NCBI RefSeq assembly: GCF_001187785.1 | Contig: NZ_CP012154.1 | Location: forward strand, 3,156,501-3,220,500 | From: Wenzhouxiangella marina | GTDB taxonomy: Bacteria; Pseudomonadota; Gammaproteobacteria; Xanthomonadales; Wenzhouxiangellaceae | DNA: 64,000 nucleotides | Direction of reading: 5' to 3' | Shown here: positions 25,682 through 34,032 of the stretch, piece after piece | Layout: each line of letters starts with the position of its first letter | How positions within the stretch are numbered: position 1 is the first letter of the stretch | Notes under the pieces: model-generated | Told to the model about the DNA's origin: nothing | Databases searched by the model: none | Seen by the model: the letters and a program-made list of their open reading frames with translations, nothing else | Program-made: the position numbers and the translations under genes

Positions 25682-25951
25682 TCAGCCTCCGCCGGGTCGC
25701 CGCTGGGAAAGGGGGCGCATGTCGGTCCAGACCCGCTCGATGTAGTTCAGACAGTCCTGCTTGACGCCCGAGAACCCGGCGTCTCTCCAGCCGGCAGGAT
25801 TCTCTCGGTCGGCGGGCCAGATGCTGTACTGCTCCTCGTGATTGATGATCACCTTGTAGATCTGGTTCGCGTCCTGGTCTTCCCAATTGGCCTGAAGCGA
25901 ACCGGCGACGAGCGCCAGCAGCATGAAGACCAGAACCATCGACTTCTGCAT
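25682..25951 (-). CDS. MbtH-like protein with a signal peptide
   Basis: The product has 89 residues from the ATG at 25951. Residues 1-20 ([20 protein letters not shown]) are a typical signal peptide with a likely cut after Ala21. The rest is a short but nearly complete MbtH domain: [10 protein letters not shown] (residues 37-46), PAGW (52-55), [14 protein letters not shown] (67-80). These are the signature positions that contact adenylation domains of nonribosomal peptide synthetases. Known MbtH proteins work in the cytoplasm; the signal peptide would place this one in the periplasm. No peptide synthetase is in the window. It sits between the HMG-CoA synthase gene and the first inverted-repeat element. 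Its function is unknown. Confidence 0.78.
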   Translation of the reverse strand: MQKSMVLVFMLLALVAGSLQANWEDQDANQIYKVIINHEEQYSIWPADRENPAGWRDAGFSGVKQDCLNYIERVWTDMRPLSQRRPGGG

Positions 25952-26123
25952 GAGAGATTCCCCGCAAGTAGGTATGGAACGCAGCATGCCATAGAGCGAG
26001 AGGCCAGTCCTGAACCGGAAATGAACGGCAACGATCGAGCTCGAGCCACTAGGGAGCCTCTGAATAATCATGCTCGGGCGCGACAGGTCTTTGCGGGAGT
26101 CTCCGGCTTGGCTTGGGTGAGCG

Positions 26124-26189
26124 CCGTTTCGTGCCAGGTGCGGTTTGCCGAAGGCAAGAAGCGCCTGGTGACGAAACGATCAGCGCGTG
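26124..26189. repeat. 66-bp hairpin module A inside the inverted-repeat element
   Basis: This segment is absent from the other full copy. It folds as an outer stem (CGTTTCGTGCCAGG pairing with CCTGGTGACGAAACG) around an inner hairpin TTGCC-GAA-GGCAA. It is about 85% identical to the second module at 26308-26373, and stem differences between the two are partly compensated. Confidence 0.75.
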
Positions 26190-26307
26190 CGGTTTGGTCA
26201 TTCCAAATAAGCGAGCCCAAACGAGGCGGAGGCCCCGCAAAGGCCCGTCCCGTATGGGTTTCGCCGGAAAAGCCGCATCTCGCGCGTCGCGCCACTCGGC
26301 CGTAGCG

Positions 26308-26373
26308 CCGTTTCGTGGCTGGCGCGGTTTGCCGAAGGCAAGAAGCGCCAGACTAAGAAACGATAAGCGCGTG
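26308..26373. repeat. 66-bp hairpin module B inside the inverted-repeat element
   Basis: This is the second copy of the 66-base module. It is inserted into the loop of a small GTAGC/GCTAC hairpin that is intact in the copy at 40.3 kb. The stem here uses CTGGCGC with GCGCCAG where module A uses CCAGG with CCTGG, while the inner TTGCC-GAA-GGCAA hairpin is unchanged. Confidence 0.75.
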
Positions 26374-26479
26374 ACGGCTACTGTCACTCGCGTCGCACCG
26401 CACGATCTGCGGCTTTTCCGACTGAAACGCGCTCCAAGCATGATTATTCAGAGGCTCCCTAGCGGATACCTTATGATGA

Positions 26480-28789
26480 ATGCCGCGTTTGTTTCCGGGC
26501 TTGAACATGGCGCAGCTTCGCCGCTACAAACTGGGGCAGATCGAGATCGATGAGCTCGCTCGGCGCATTCGCTCGGACGATAGCGAGGTCGCGGTCGAAC
26601 CGAAGGTGTTCGATCTACTCGTCCATTTCGCGCATCGCCCCGGTCAGGTGCTTCGCCACCAGGAGCTGCTCGAGGCCGTCTGGGGTCGGAGCATCGCCAG
26701 CGACGCCGTGGTCTCGCAGGCCATCTTCAAGCTTCGAAAACTGCTGAGCGGAGAAGGCCGACTACCCGATGCGCTGGTCACGCTGCGGGGCGTCGGCTTC
26801 CGGCTGGATGCCGAGCCAGAAGCCCTCGAAAACCCGCTCGATGCGCAGACCGACGATCGATCGACGCGATTCCTCGACTGGCGGATCGCCCTCCCCCTGG
26901 CGCTGCTGATCGCCAGTGTGCTGGTCTGGTGGCAGACCTGGCAGCTGGCCGAGCAAGCCCCTCCGCGAATCGCCCTCCTGGACATCGAGAATGCCACCGG
27001 CGACAACGGTCTCGACTGGGTCGAGGCCGGCGCCACGGCCATGCTCAGCGAGCAACTGACCCGGCGCGGCATCGAAGTGGTCTCGGCCAGGGAACTGGCT
27101 CGCCTCGAGTCCGCCCGCCAGGGAGCCTCGACCCCTGTCGCTGCCGCCGCGACGGCGGGCGCCTCGCAGGTCTTCGCACCGCGCCTGGTTCGGGACGGCA
27201 GCGGCTACCGTCTCGAGCTGGCCAGCCTGGAGGACGGCCAGTCGGCCCAGCTCGAATTGACCGGCAGCGGCCCGGCCAGCCTGTCCCTGGCCATGGCCGA
27301 CATGCTCGCCGAGGAACTGCGAGCGCCACTGCCGCCGCCGGCCGGCGGATTGGGCCTGAACAGTCCGTTCCTCGATGAAGCCTATGCCCGCGCCTATCAC
27401 CATAGCCTGACCGGAAACCACGAGGAAGCCATCCGGCTCTACGAGGCCATCCTCGCCGAGCAACCCGAGGCCCATTGGGCCAGCTATCACCTCAGCATCG
27501 CGGTCAACCGTACCGGGGACGTCGACCGCGCCCGCGCCTTGCTGGAATCCCTGCTCGAACGCCCCCTGGCCGATGCCTGGCTGGCCGCGGCCGTTCGCTC
27601 GTCCCTGGGCAACCAGGCCTGGTACGCTGGAGACTACACCCTGGCCGAGCGCTACTATCAGCAGGCTCAGCAGCGCTTTTCCGAAAACAATCTGCTGGGC
27701 GGCGTCGCCTCCACGCTTGGCAACCTGGGCATGCTCGCGCTGTCGCAGGGCGATTTCGACTCAGGCCGCCAGAACGCGGAACGGGCGCTGGAGATCTATC
27801 GGAATCAGGGCAATTGGGTGCAGACCGCCCGCGTGCTGCACAACATCGGCTACTCCTATTTCGATCAAGGCCTGTACGAGCAGGCCCTCGAGCGACTGGA
27901 CGCCGCCTACTCCATCCGCATCGAACACGGCCTCCTGGATCAGGCGGCCAATACGCGCGCGGTGATTGCCGAGATCGCCATCGAACAGGGCCGCTTCGAA
28001 GAAGGTCAACGCCTGCTCGAGCAGTCCCTGGCCGATTTCCAGGTCACGGGCAACGAGCGCCGCCGAGGGCAGACCCTGGATGATCTGGCCGACGTGGCCC
28101 TTCGACGAGGCCATTTCCATCGGGCTCGGGACTACGGCCTCGAGGCTCTGGCGCTGGCCAACGGGCGCGACGAACCGACCAGTGCAGCCAGCGCCTCGAT
28201 GACCGTCGGCCGGGCGATGCACGCCCTCGGCGATTTCCTGGGCGCCGAAGAACACTATCGCCGGGCCGGGGAGAAATGGGCGCAGGTCGACAATGAAGCC
28301 GGTCAGCTGTCGAGCCTGGGCGAACGCGCTCGCCTGGCCCTGGATCGCGGGAACGATGAGCATCCTCGGGCACTGGCGCTGATCGAGGCCATGGGCGAGC
28401 GCGCGGAGCAACTGGACGATCATCGCTACCGCCTCTTTCACCGATCCCTGCGCGCCCAGTGGTCGATCGTTCAGGGTCGGGCCGACGACATCACCGACGA
28501 CCTGGACATGATCCTCGGTGATGCCGGCGAACGCGATGCCCTGCGAGCGGTGCTGATCGCGGAGGTGGCCGAGCGCCTCTATCAGGCCGCGCCCAATCAC
28601 GAACAGATGACCCGGATCTGGCCCGTGATGAAGGACTGGGCGCCCCGCCTGTTCCCGGCGGCCCGCCTGCTCTATCTCGCCGCTGAGTCCAGTGAAGAAT
28701 GTCGCTCCGCCATCCAGGCGCTCAGGCAGTTGCGTGGCCCTGACTGGCAGCAGGATCTGGCACCTTCCCTGAACTGTCCCGTGAGCTGA
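26480..28789 (+). CDS. CadC-like winged-helix regulator with periplasmic TPR domain
   Basis: The product has 769 residues (760 if the ATG at 26507 is used; neither start has a good binding site). Residues about 10-105 form an OmpR/PhoB-type winged helix (VEPKVFDLLVHFAHRPGQV; AIFKLRKLL; TLRGVGFRLD). One membrane helix follows (about 135-152, IALPLALLIASVLVWW). A periplasmic segment of about 120 residues resembles a FlgO-like region (DWVEAGATAMLSEQLTRRGI). A TPR array then runs from about residue 300 to the end. Such one-component membrane regulators bind DNA directly while sensing the periplasm. Its 5' end abuts the inverted-repeat element, so its promoter must lie in or be replaced by that element. 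Confidence 0.88.
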   Translation: MPRLFPGLNMAQLRRYKLGQIEIDELARRIRSDDSEVAVEPKVFDLLVHFAHRPGQVLRHQELLEAVWGRSIASDAVVSQAIFKLRKLLSGEGRLPDALVTLRGVGFRLDAEPEALENPLDAQTDDRSTRFLDWRIALPLALLIASVLVWWQTWQLAEQAPPRIALLDIENATGDNGLDWVEAGATAMLSEQLTRRGIEVVSARELARLESARQGASTPVAAAATAGASQVFAPRLVRDGSGYRLELASLEDGQSAQLELTGSGPASLSLAMADMLAEELRAPLPPPAGGLGLNSPFLDEAYARAYHHSLTGNHEEAIRLYEAILAEQPEAHWASYHLSIAVNRTGDVDRARALLESLLERPLADAWLAAAVRSSLGNQAWYAGDYTLAERYYQQAQQRFSENNLLGGVASTLGNLGMLALSQGDFDSGRQNAERALEIYRNQGNWVQTARVLHNIGYSYFDQGLYEQALERLDAAYSIRIEHGLLDQAANTRAVIAEIAIEQGRFEEGQRLLEQSLADFQVTGNERRRGQTLDDLADVALRRGHFHRARDYGLEALALANGRDEPTSAASASMTVGRAMHALGDFLGAEEHYRRAGEKWAQVDNEAGQLSSLGERARLALDRGNDEHPRALALIEAMGERAEQLDDHRYRLFHRSLRAQWSIVQGRADDITDDLDMILGDAGERDALRAVLIAEVAERLYQAAPNHEQMTRIWPVMKDWAPRLFPAARLLYLAAESSEECRSAIQALRQLRGPDWQQDLAPSLNCPVS

Positions 28790-28909
28790 GCCCGTCGTGG
28801 CGCCGATGAACTTAAGGAAAAAATAAGGCCCCGGAAAAGCAGTCCCACCTCGCCTTCCCCAGGCTCCCGAAGGACCGAAACGGTCTGATGAAAGGACAAG
28901 GGGAATCGC

Positions 28910-29029
28910 ATGAACACTCTGCTCGATATCGGCTGCGCCGTGCTCGGCGTCATCGCCTCCGGCTTTGCCCTGGCCATCGTCTGCCCCACGGGCAAACGCC
29001 AAGGGAAGGACCGGAAGCGCCGCCGATAG
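28910..29029 (+). CDS. 39-residue single-helix membrane peptide
   Basis: A short frame with a good binding site (AAGGACAAGGGG) encodes 39 residues: a hydrophobic helix (IGCAVLGVIASGFALAIVC) followed by a strongly basic tail (GKRQGKDRKRRR). The layout is that of a small inner-membrane protein with cytoplasmic C-terminus. It stands alone 120 bases after the CadC-like gene. I know no family for it; the case rests on binding site, topology and codon use. Confidence 0.55.
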   Translation: MNTLLDIGCAVLGVIASGFALAIVCPTGKRQGKDRKRRR

Positions 29030-29077
29030 CGCGCCAGAAGCCCACGTATCCAATTGATTTTGATTGCTTAAGGGAAT

Positions 29078-29095
29078 CTTAAAGCAAACTTTAAG
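29078..29095. promoter_or_regulatory. Palindrome upstream of the diheme protein gene
   Basis: CTTAAAG and CTTTAAG form a perfect 7-bp inverted repeat around CAAA in an AT-rich stretch 130 bases before the 29228 start. A second CTTAAGG lies at about 29068 and a third at about 28811. It may be an operator or promoter region; no regulator is assigned. Confidence 0.35.
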
Positions 29096-29227
29096 TTGCC
29101 AAAAAGCACGCCCTGACCCTCCGACGCAGACTGATTTACAAGCCCTGCACCGAACACCCGAGCGATGCGCTCGCCCTCGGTCCGCAGCGATTGAAACGAT
29201 CAGCACATTCGATCAGGAGTTCAGGAT

Positions 29228-29953
29228 ATGCGCCTTCTCTTTCTTGTGATCGCTCTGCTCGGCACCGCCACCGTCATTGCCGGGAGTGGTCGGGCGATCG
29301 ATTGGTACTCGATCGACGGCGGCGGCACCATGGATGCCAACGGCGGCAGCTGGAACCTGCAAGGCAGCTTCGGCCAGGCCGACGCCACCTCGGCCAGCGC
29401 CATGACGGGCAGCGGGCTCAGCCTGACGGGCGGATTCTGGAGCCTGAATGCCACCGCCCTGGACGATCTTTTCCGAGATCGCTTCGAAGGCCGGGCCTTC
29501 TCCTTCAGCAGCCAGCTGGCGCCGAGCTTCCGCCACCCGCGCTGCACCACCTGCCACGCGGTCGCCGCGACGGATTTTCGTCGCGTCACCGACAACCCGC
29601 CCGGCGTGCTGCCGGCCGCGCATCCTGTGGTCAGCGCCTCCACCGATTGCACGGGCTGCCACAACGCCTCCGTTCTACCGATCGAAGGCACGATCGACCC
29701 CGGCTGGCAATCCGCTCCCATCGCCTTCGATTTCCGCGATCGCAGCGATCTGGAGCTCTGCAACCTGGCCAGCCAGCCCGTCAGCGGCCACAGCCCGCTG
29801 GAGCACATGAGCGAGGACAAGCTGGTGCTCTGGGCCGTCGGCGATGGCCGCCTGCCCTTCGGCGGCACCGTGCCCACGGCTCCCCCCAACGACATCGCCC
29901 AATGGCGCGGCCTGATCCAGCAGTGGGTCGCGGCCGGCATGCCCTGTGACTAG
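29228..29953 (+). CDS. Exported diheme c-type cytochrome-like protein with DRFE tag
   Basis: The product has 241 residues with a signal peptide (MRLLFLVIALLGTATVIAGS). Residues 24-75 form a glycine-rich beta segment (WYSIDGGGTMDANGGSWNLQ) of the kind that recurs in Xanthomonadales surface proteins. The tag LFRDRFE is at residues 81-87. Two heme-binding CxxCH motifs follow (CTTCH near 107, CTGCH near 142), with a later helical end. It probably carries electrons or senses redox state outside the inner membrane. It is 28 bases before the S74-domain gene and likely co-transcribed. The fusion of a structural beta segment, DRFE tag and heme domain is not one I recognise. Confidence 0.75.
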   Translation: MRLLFLVIALLGTATVIAGSGRAIDWYSIDGGGTMDANGGSWNLQGSFGQADATSASAMTGSGLSLTGGFWSLNATALDDLFRDRFEGRAFSFSSQLAPSFRHPRCTTCHAVAATDFRRVTDNPPGVLPAAHPVVSASTDCTGCHNASVLPIEGTIDPGWQSAPIAFDFRDRSDLELCNLASQPVSGHSPLEHMSEDKLVLWAVGDGRLPFGGTVPTAPPNDIAQWRGLIQQWVAAGMPCD

Positions 29954-29981
29954 CCCCATCCCGCACTCTGGAGATCAGCAA

Positions 29982-31502
29982 ATGTTCAACTCAAAACGCT
30001 CTTTCGATCATCATGGCCACCGCATGCCAGGCGCGCGCCACCTCCTGGTCTGTCTGGTGGCTCTTTGCCTGGCGCTGCCGATCCAGGCCGGCCTGCCGGC
30101 CAACGAGACCCTCAACTATCAGGGACGTCTGCTCGACAACGGCGCGCCCTTCACCGGCAGCGTCGACATGAACTTCGAGATCTGGACGCAGCAGACCGGC
30201 GGCACCATGGTCTCGTCCCAATCGGTGACCGGCGTCGCCGTTGCGAACGGCCTGTTTCAGGTCGAGCTGCTGTTCGGCACCGTCCCCTGGGGCGATGGCC
30301 TGTGGCTGGAAGTGGAAGCCGATGGAATCACCTTGACGCCGCGCCAGCGCGTGGCCGCTGCACCGCTCGCCCTGCATGCGCTGAACGGGGGCGGATTCTG
30401 GGAACTGGACGGTGGCATCCTGAGCTACGACGACACGGTAGCGATCAACTCCAACGCCACGGAGGCACTGATTGTCGACGGCGGCGTGGTCGGCATTTCC
30501 GCCACCGCCGACGGCAACGCCGTCTTCGGGCAGACGGCCAACGGTATCGCGGTCCAGGGCGTGGCCACGGGGACGGCGGCACAGAATTACGGGCTCTACG
30601 GCACCTCGTTCAGTGACGCCGGTTTCGGGGTCTATGCCACCAACATCGACCCCCTTGGCACGGCGATGCGCGCCGAGGGCTTCGTCGGACTGAACGCCGA
30701 AGCCGACTCCACGGGCGTCTTCGCCCGCGGAGACGACAATGGCGTCTACGGAGAATCCCCCAATGTCGGCCTGTTCGGCGCGGCCTCCAACGCCAATGGC
30801 TACGGCGGCTATTTCGCCGGCGTGCCGGGCAGCAAGAGCTACTTCGCCCATCCGGTCGGCATCGACGTGCTCACACCCGGCGCCATGCTGGAAATCAACG
30901 GCCCCGGCGTCAACGGCAACGGTCGGGCGCTGCGAATCAGCGTCAACGACGACGAGAAGCTGATCGTCGGCGCTCTGGGCACGTCGATCTACGACCCGGT
31001 CTTTCTCGACGGCACCCTGACGATCACGACCTTCGCCACCGGTGGCGGCATCGATGTCTGTCGCACCGGCACGACGGGCACGGCCGGCCAGCTGGCGGCC
31101 TGCTCGTCGAGCGGGCGCTACAAGACCAATATCGAATCCATCGACAGCGCCACCGCCCTGATCGACCGCCTGCGCCCCGTCACCTTCGAATGGATCGAAA
31201 CGGGGGAGGAAGACCTGGGCCTGGTGGCCGAGGAAGTCGCTGCCATCGAGCCCCGCCTGGCGATCTACAACGCCGACGGTCAGGTCGAAGGCGTCAAGTA
31301 CCGCCAGCTCGGCGCCCTGCTGATCCGCGCCCTGCAGGAACAGCGCCAGGAGACCGAGCAGCTGCACGGGGAGGTCCGACTCCTGACCCAGCAGCTGGAA
31401 CAGTCCGAGGGCCTGCTGCGCCAGAACCAGGAACTGGCGCAGCGCCTCGAACGTCTCGAAGCGGCACTGCTCGGCGAGCAGGTACTGGTCAGCCGGGACT
31501 GA
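29982..31502 (+). CDS. Exported protein with C-terminal peptidase S74 (intramolecular chaperone) domain
   Basis: The ATG at 29982 has a GGAG site and gives 506 residues. A long signal region ends near residue 36 (LLVCLVALCLALPIQA). The N-terminal part (NETLNYQGRLLDNGAPFTGS) matches a domain common in bacterial surface proteins; a glycine-rich repeat region with XGxYG-like units (YGLYGTSFSDAGFGVYATN) follows. The S74 domain begins at SSGRYKTNIESIDSA and carries the expected Ser-Lys pair and DLGLVAEEV segment, ending in a coiled coil. S74 domains drive trimerisation and cut themselves off in phage tail spikes. Here no phage gene is near, so a trimeric surface fibre is likely. Confidence 0.85.
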   Translation: MFNSKRSFDHHGHRMPGARHLLVCLVALCLALPIQAGLPANETLNYQGRLLDNGAPFTGSVDMNFEIWTQQTGGTMVSSQSVTGVAVANGLFQVELLFGTVPWGDGLWLEVEADGITLTPRQRVAAAPLALHALNGGGFWELDGGILSYDDTVAINSNATEALIVDGGVVGISATADGNAVFGQTANGIAVQGVATGTAAQNYGLYGTSFSDAGFGVYATNIDPLGTAMRAEGFVGLNAEADSTGVFARGDDNGVYGESPNVGLFGAASNANGYGGYFAGVPGSKSYFAHPVGIDVLTPGAMLEINGPGVNGNGRALRISVNDDEKLIVGALGTSIYDPVFLDGTLTITTFATGGGIDVCRTGTTGTAGQLAACSSSGRYKTNIESIDSATALIDRLRPVTFEWIETGEEDLGLVAEEVAAIEPRLAIYNADGQVEGVKYRQLGALLIRALQEQRQETEQLHGEVRLLTQQLEQSEGLLRQNQELAQRLERLEAALLGEQVLVSRD

Positions 31503-31536
31503 TCCCGGACCGGCCACCAACCCTCAAGATCGAAGA

Positions 31537-31571
31537 GAACGCCGCCCATTGACGCAAGCTGGGCGGCGTTC
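31537..31571 (+). terminator. Hairpin after the S74 gene
   Basis: GAACGCCGCCCA and TGGGCGGCGTTC form a perfect 12-bp stem with an 11-base loop, 34 bases after the stop. No T run follows, so it may act as an RNA 3' end or factor-dependent terminator rather than an intrinsic one. Confidence 0.5.
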
Positions 31572-31721
31572 AGGCCACCGTCGACAACAAGTCCCTGGAG
31601 CGGGACTACAACACCGTCGAGGCCCTGGCCGCCCACCCCGACATCCTTCCGCTTCATCGAGTGGGTTGCCACCAAACCGGACGGAACACGGGTGGGCTTC
31701 AGGCGCTGGAACGCTTCCTGA
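31553..31721 (+). pseudogene. Possible frameshifted 3' remnant of an unidentified gene
   Basis: From 31553 one frame reads with strongly coding-like codon use (nearly all third positions G or C): ATVDNKSLERDYNTVEALAA. Near 31643 a shift of one base continues a plausible protein (FRFIEWVATKPDGTRVGF) to a TGA at 31719-31721. There is no start codon; a TGA lies just upstream. I do not recognise the protein. It occupies the gap between the S74 gene and the TonB receptor promoter. Confidence 0.35.
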
Positions 31722-31759
31722 CGGGCGACCCAATTCTTTTATGGGAATTCTTCTCGTTT

Positions 31760-31792
31760 GTAACTGACAATCATTCTTGTTTCGTTTACAAT
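31760..31792 (+). promoter_or_regulatory. Fur-box-overlapping promoter of the TonB receptor gene
   Basis: CTGACA (31764-31769) and TACAAT (31787-31792) are spaced by 17 bases. The 19 bases 31760-31778 match the Fur consensus at about 13 of 19 positions, centred on AATCATT, and overlap the -35 box, so iron-dependent repression is expected. The start codon is 36 bases downstream of the -10 box. Confidence 0.68.
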
Positions 31793-31827
31793 TTCGGCCT
31801 CTGAATTCGAAGAGTGCCCGTTGACCC

Positions 31828-33987
31828 ATGAAACGACCGACGCCGCTGTCTCTGGCAGCCCTGTCCGCCCTACTGTTCTCCCATCCGGCCATCGCCCAGG
31901 ATCCGCCAACCGAGGGCGAGCAAGAACCTCAACAGTCCAGCGAAGCCGAGGCCAACGTCGACCTCGGCCTGCTCCGCGTGACCGGCAATGTGCTCTATTC
32001 CGACCAGATCAATGCCCTGAAGACCCCCACGCCGATCCGTGACGTCCCCCAGAGCCTGACGATCGTCACAGACGAGCAGATTCGCCTGCGTGGCTTCGAC
32101 TCGATCGGCGACATCGTCGACTACACCCCGGGCGTCAATAACACCCAGGGCGAAGGCCACCGCGACGCCATCGTCTTCCGGGGCGTGCGCTCGACCGCCG
32201 ACTTCTTCATCGACGGCATGCGCGATGACGTCCAGTACTACCGCCCGCTCTACAACCTGGAGCAGGTCGAGATCCTGCGCGGCCCCAACGCCCTGCTGTT
32301 CGGCCGTGGCGGCACCGGCGGCATTCTCAACCGCGTCACCAAGAAGGGCGTGTTCGGCGAGGACTTCACCGAGGTCCGCGGCAGCATCGACAGCTTCGGC
32401 GCCTACGGGGCCCAGCTCGACAGCAACTTCGGCGGCCATGACCGCGTGGCCTTCCGGATCAACGCCATGTACGAAAGCCTGAACAACCACCGGGACTTCT
32501 ACGATGGCGAGCGCATCGGCTTCAACCCCACCGCACGCATCGAACTGTCCGACCGCAGCCTGCTGGATCTTTCCTACGAATACCTCGACCACGAGCGCTT
32601 CATCGATCGCGGCATCCCGACCGGCAGCGATGGCCGGCCCGTCGAAGCCTTCGAGGACATCGTCTTCGCCGACCCGGAGCAGAACCTGGCCACCCTCGAT
32701 GCCCACCTGTTCCGCGCCGCCCTGCAGCACGAGTTCTCGGCCTACCTGAAGGGCAACCTCAGCGCCTTCTACGGTGAGTACGACAAGTACTACGGCAATG
32801 TCTACGTGTCGGGTTACGACCAGGCCAATTCGCCCGACGTGGTGACCCTGGATGGCTACATCGACGACGTCGAGCGCAAGAACCTGATCGTCTCCGGCAA
32901 TCTCATCGGCCAGTTCTTCACCGGCAGCATCGAGCACACCCTGATCGCCGGCGTCGAGGTGATCGACACGTCCTCCAACCAGGACCGCTTCGACACGTTC
33001 TGGAGCACCACCCAGGACGACAACGAGATCTTCTCCATCGCGCGTCCGATCAACCTGCGCAACAACGTCGGCATCAACGCCTTCGGGCAGCCGACCGTCA
33101 ACGACTACTCGGCGGTGCTGGCCGACGACACCCGGGTCGACATCGACGTGTTCTCGGCCTATCTCCAGAACGAAATCCAGCTGAACGAGAAGCTGGACCT
33201 GATCCTGGGCGCGCGCTTCGACAGCTTCGACATCGACGTCTTCAACGTGCCGGCCGACGAACGCCGCTCACGCAAGGACGAGGAAATCTCGCCGCGCGCC
33301 GGTCTGATCTTCAAGCCCTGGGAAGAGATCTCCTTCTACGCCAGCTACAGCGAATCCTTCCTGCCGCGCTCGGGCGAGCAGTACGCCAACATCAACGGCG
33401 ACAACAACCAGCTCGACCCGAACACCTTCAGCAACCTGGAGGCCGGCATCAAGTGGGACTTCAACCAGGGCATGAGCTTCACCGCCGCGATCTTCGAGAT
33501 CGAGCAGAGCTCACCCCAGGTGGCCGACAACGACCCCGAGACCCTCGACGTGATCGACTCCGAGATCACCGGTTTCGAGGCCCAGATCAAGGGCCAGGTC
33601 AACGATCGCTGGTACCTCTCGGCCGGCTACAGCTACCTGGACGGCGAGCAGGTCGACCGTGGCGGTGACACCGGGCTGCGTCCGCGCGAGCTGCCGGAGC
33701 ACAGCTTCTCGATCTGGAACCAGCTCGCGATCACGGAGAACTTCGGCATCGGCATCGGCCTGACCTACCAGGACGAGACCTTCATCGACAACGGCAACAC
33801 GGCCGTGCTGCCGAGCTACACCCGGGTGGACGCCGCGGCCTACTACCGGGTCTCGGACCAGCTCGACCTGCAGCTCAACATCGAGAACCTGACCGACGAG
33901 CTGTACTTCCCGAACGCGCACGCGACGCACCAGGCCACCGTTGGCGCGCCGCTGAACGCCCGCCTGACGGCCAACTACCGCTTCTGA
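31828..33987 (+). CDS. TonB-dependent siderophore receptor
   Basis: The product has 719 residues with a signal peptide (MKRPTPLSLAALSALLFSHPAIAQ). The plug domain runs from about residue 60 (RDVPQSLTIVTDEQI; GVNNTQGEGHRDAIVFRGV; LEQVEILRGPNALLFGRG) to about 175, followed by the 22-strand barrel and a typical C-terminal aromatic end (LTANYRF). No N-terminal STN signalling domain is present, so it should not signal to a FecR-type anti-sigma factor. It would import a ferric siderophore across the outer membrane using TonB. The Fur-box promoter agrees with iron regulation. A hairpin follows the stop. Confidence 0.92.
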   Translation: MKRPTPLSLAALSALLFSHPAIAQDPPTEGEQEPQQSSEAEANVDLGLLRVTGNVLYSDQINALKTPTPIRDVPQSLTIVTDEQIRLRGFDSIGDIVDYTPGVNNTQGEGHRDAIVFRGVRSTADFFIDGMRDDVQYYRPLYNLEQVEILRGPNALLFGRGGTGGILNRVTKKGVFGEDFTEVRGSIDSFGAYGAQLDSNFGGHDRVAFRINAMYESLNNHRDFYDGERIGFNPTARIELSDRSLLDLSYEYLDHERFIDRGIPTGSDGRPVEAFEDIVFADPEQNLATLDAHLFRAALQHEFSAYLKGNLSAFYGEYDKYYGNVYVSGYDQANSPDVVTLDGYIDDVERKNLIVSGNLIGQFFTGSIEHTLIAGVEVIDTSSNQDRFDTFWSTTQDDNEIFSIARPINLRNNVGINAFGQPTVNDYSAVLADDTRVDIDVFSAYLQNEIQLNEKLDLILGARFDSFDIDVFNVPADERRSRKDEEISPRAGLIFKPWEEISFYASYSESFLPRSGEQYANINGDNNQLDPNTFSNLEAGIKWDFNQGMSFTAAIFEIEQSSPQVADNDPETLDVIDSEITGFEAQIKGQVNDRWYLSAGYSYLDGEQVDRGGDTGLRPRELPEHSFSIWNQLAITENFGIGIGLTYQDETFIDNGNTAVLPSYTRVDAAAYYRVSDQLDLQLNIENLTDELYFPNAHATHQATVGAPLNARLTANYRF

Positions 33988-33998
33988 GGCGCGCGGTT

Positions 33999-34027
33999 CA
34001 CGCAGCCGGGGTCGCCCCGGCTGCGTG
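33999..34027. terminator. Bidirectional hairpin between convergent genes
   Basis: CACGCAGCCGGGG and CCCCGGCTGCGTG form a perfect 13-bp stem with a 3-base loop, lying 11 bases after the TonB receptor stop and 5 bases from the end of the opposing gene. No T run follows on either strand. Confidence 0.6.
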
Positions 34028-34032
34028 CACGA

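Larger units (their letters stand above)
26052..26459. mobile_element. Non-coding element with terminal inverted repeats, long form (408 bp)
   Basis: The ends 26051-26074 and 26437-26460 are perfect 24-base inverted repeats (starting AGGGAGCCTCTGAATAATCA). The element is flanked by TA, or CTAG counting overlapping bases, on both sides, fitting a TA/CTAG target duplication. No open frame is convincing. Apart from two 66-base modules it is about 97% identical to the element at 40149-40424. It also contains a 12-bp internal inverted repeat (GGAAAAGCCGCA with TGCGGCTTTTCC). It resembles a MITE mobilised in trans by an unseen transposase. Its right end lies 20 bases from the next gene's first ATG. 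Confidence 0.85.
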
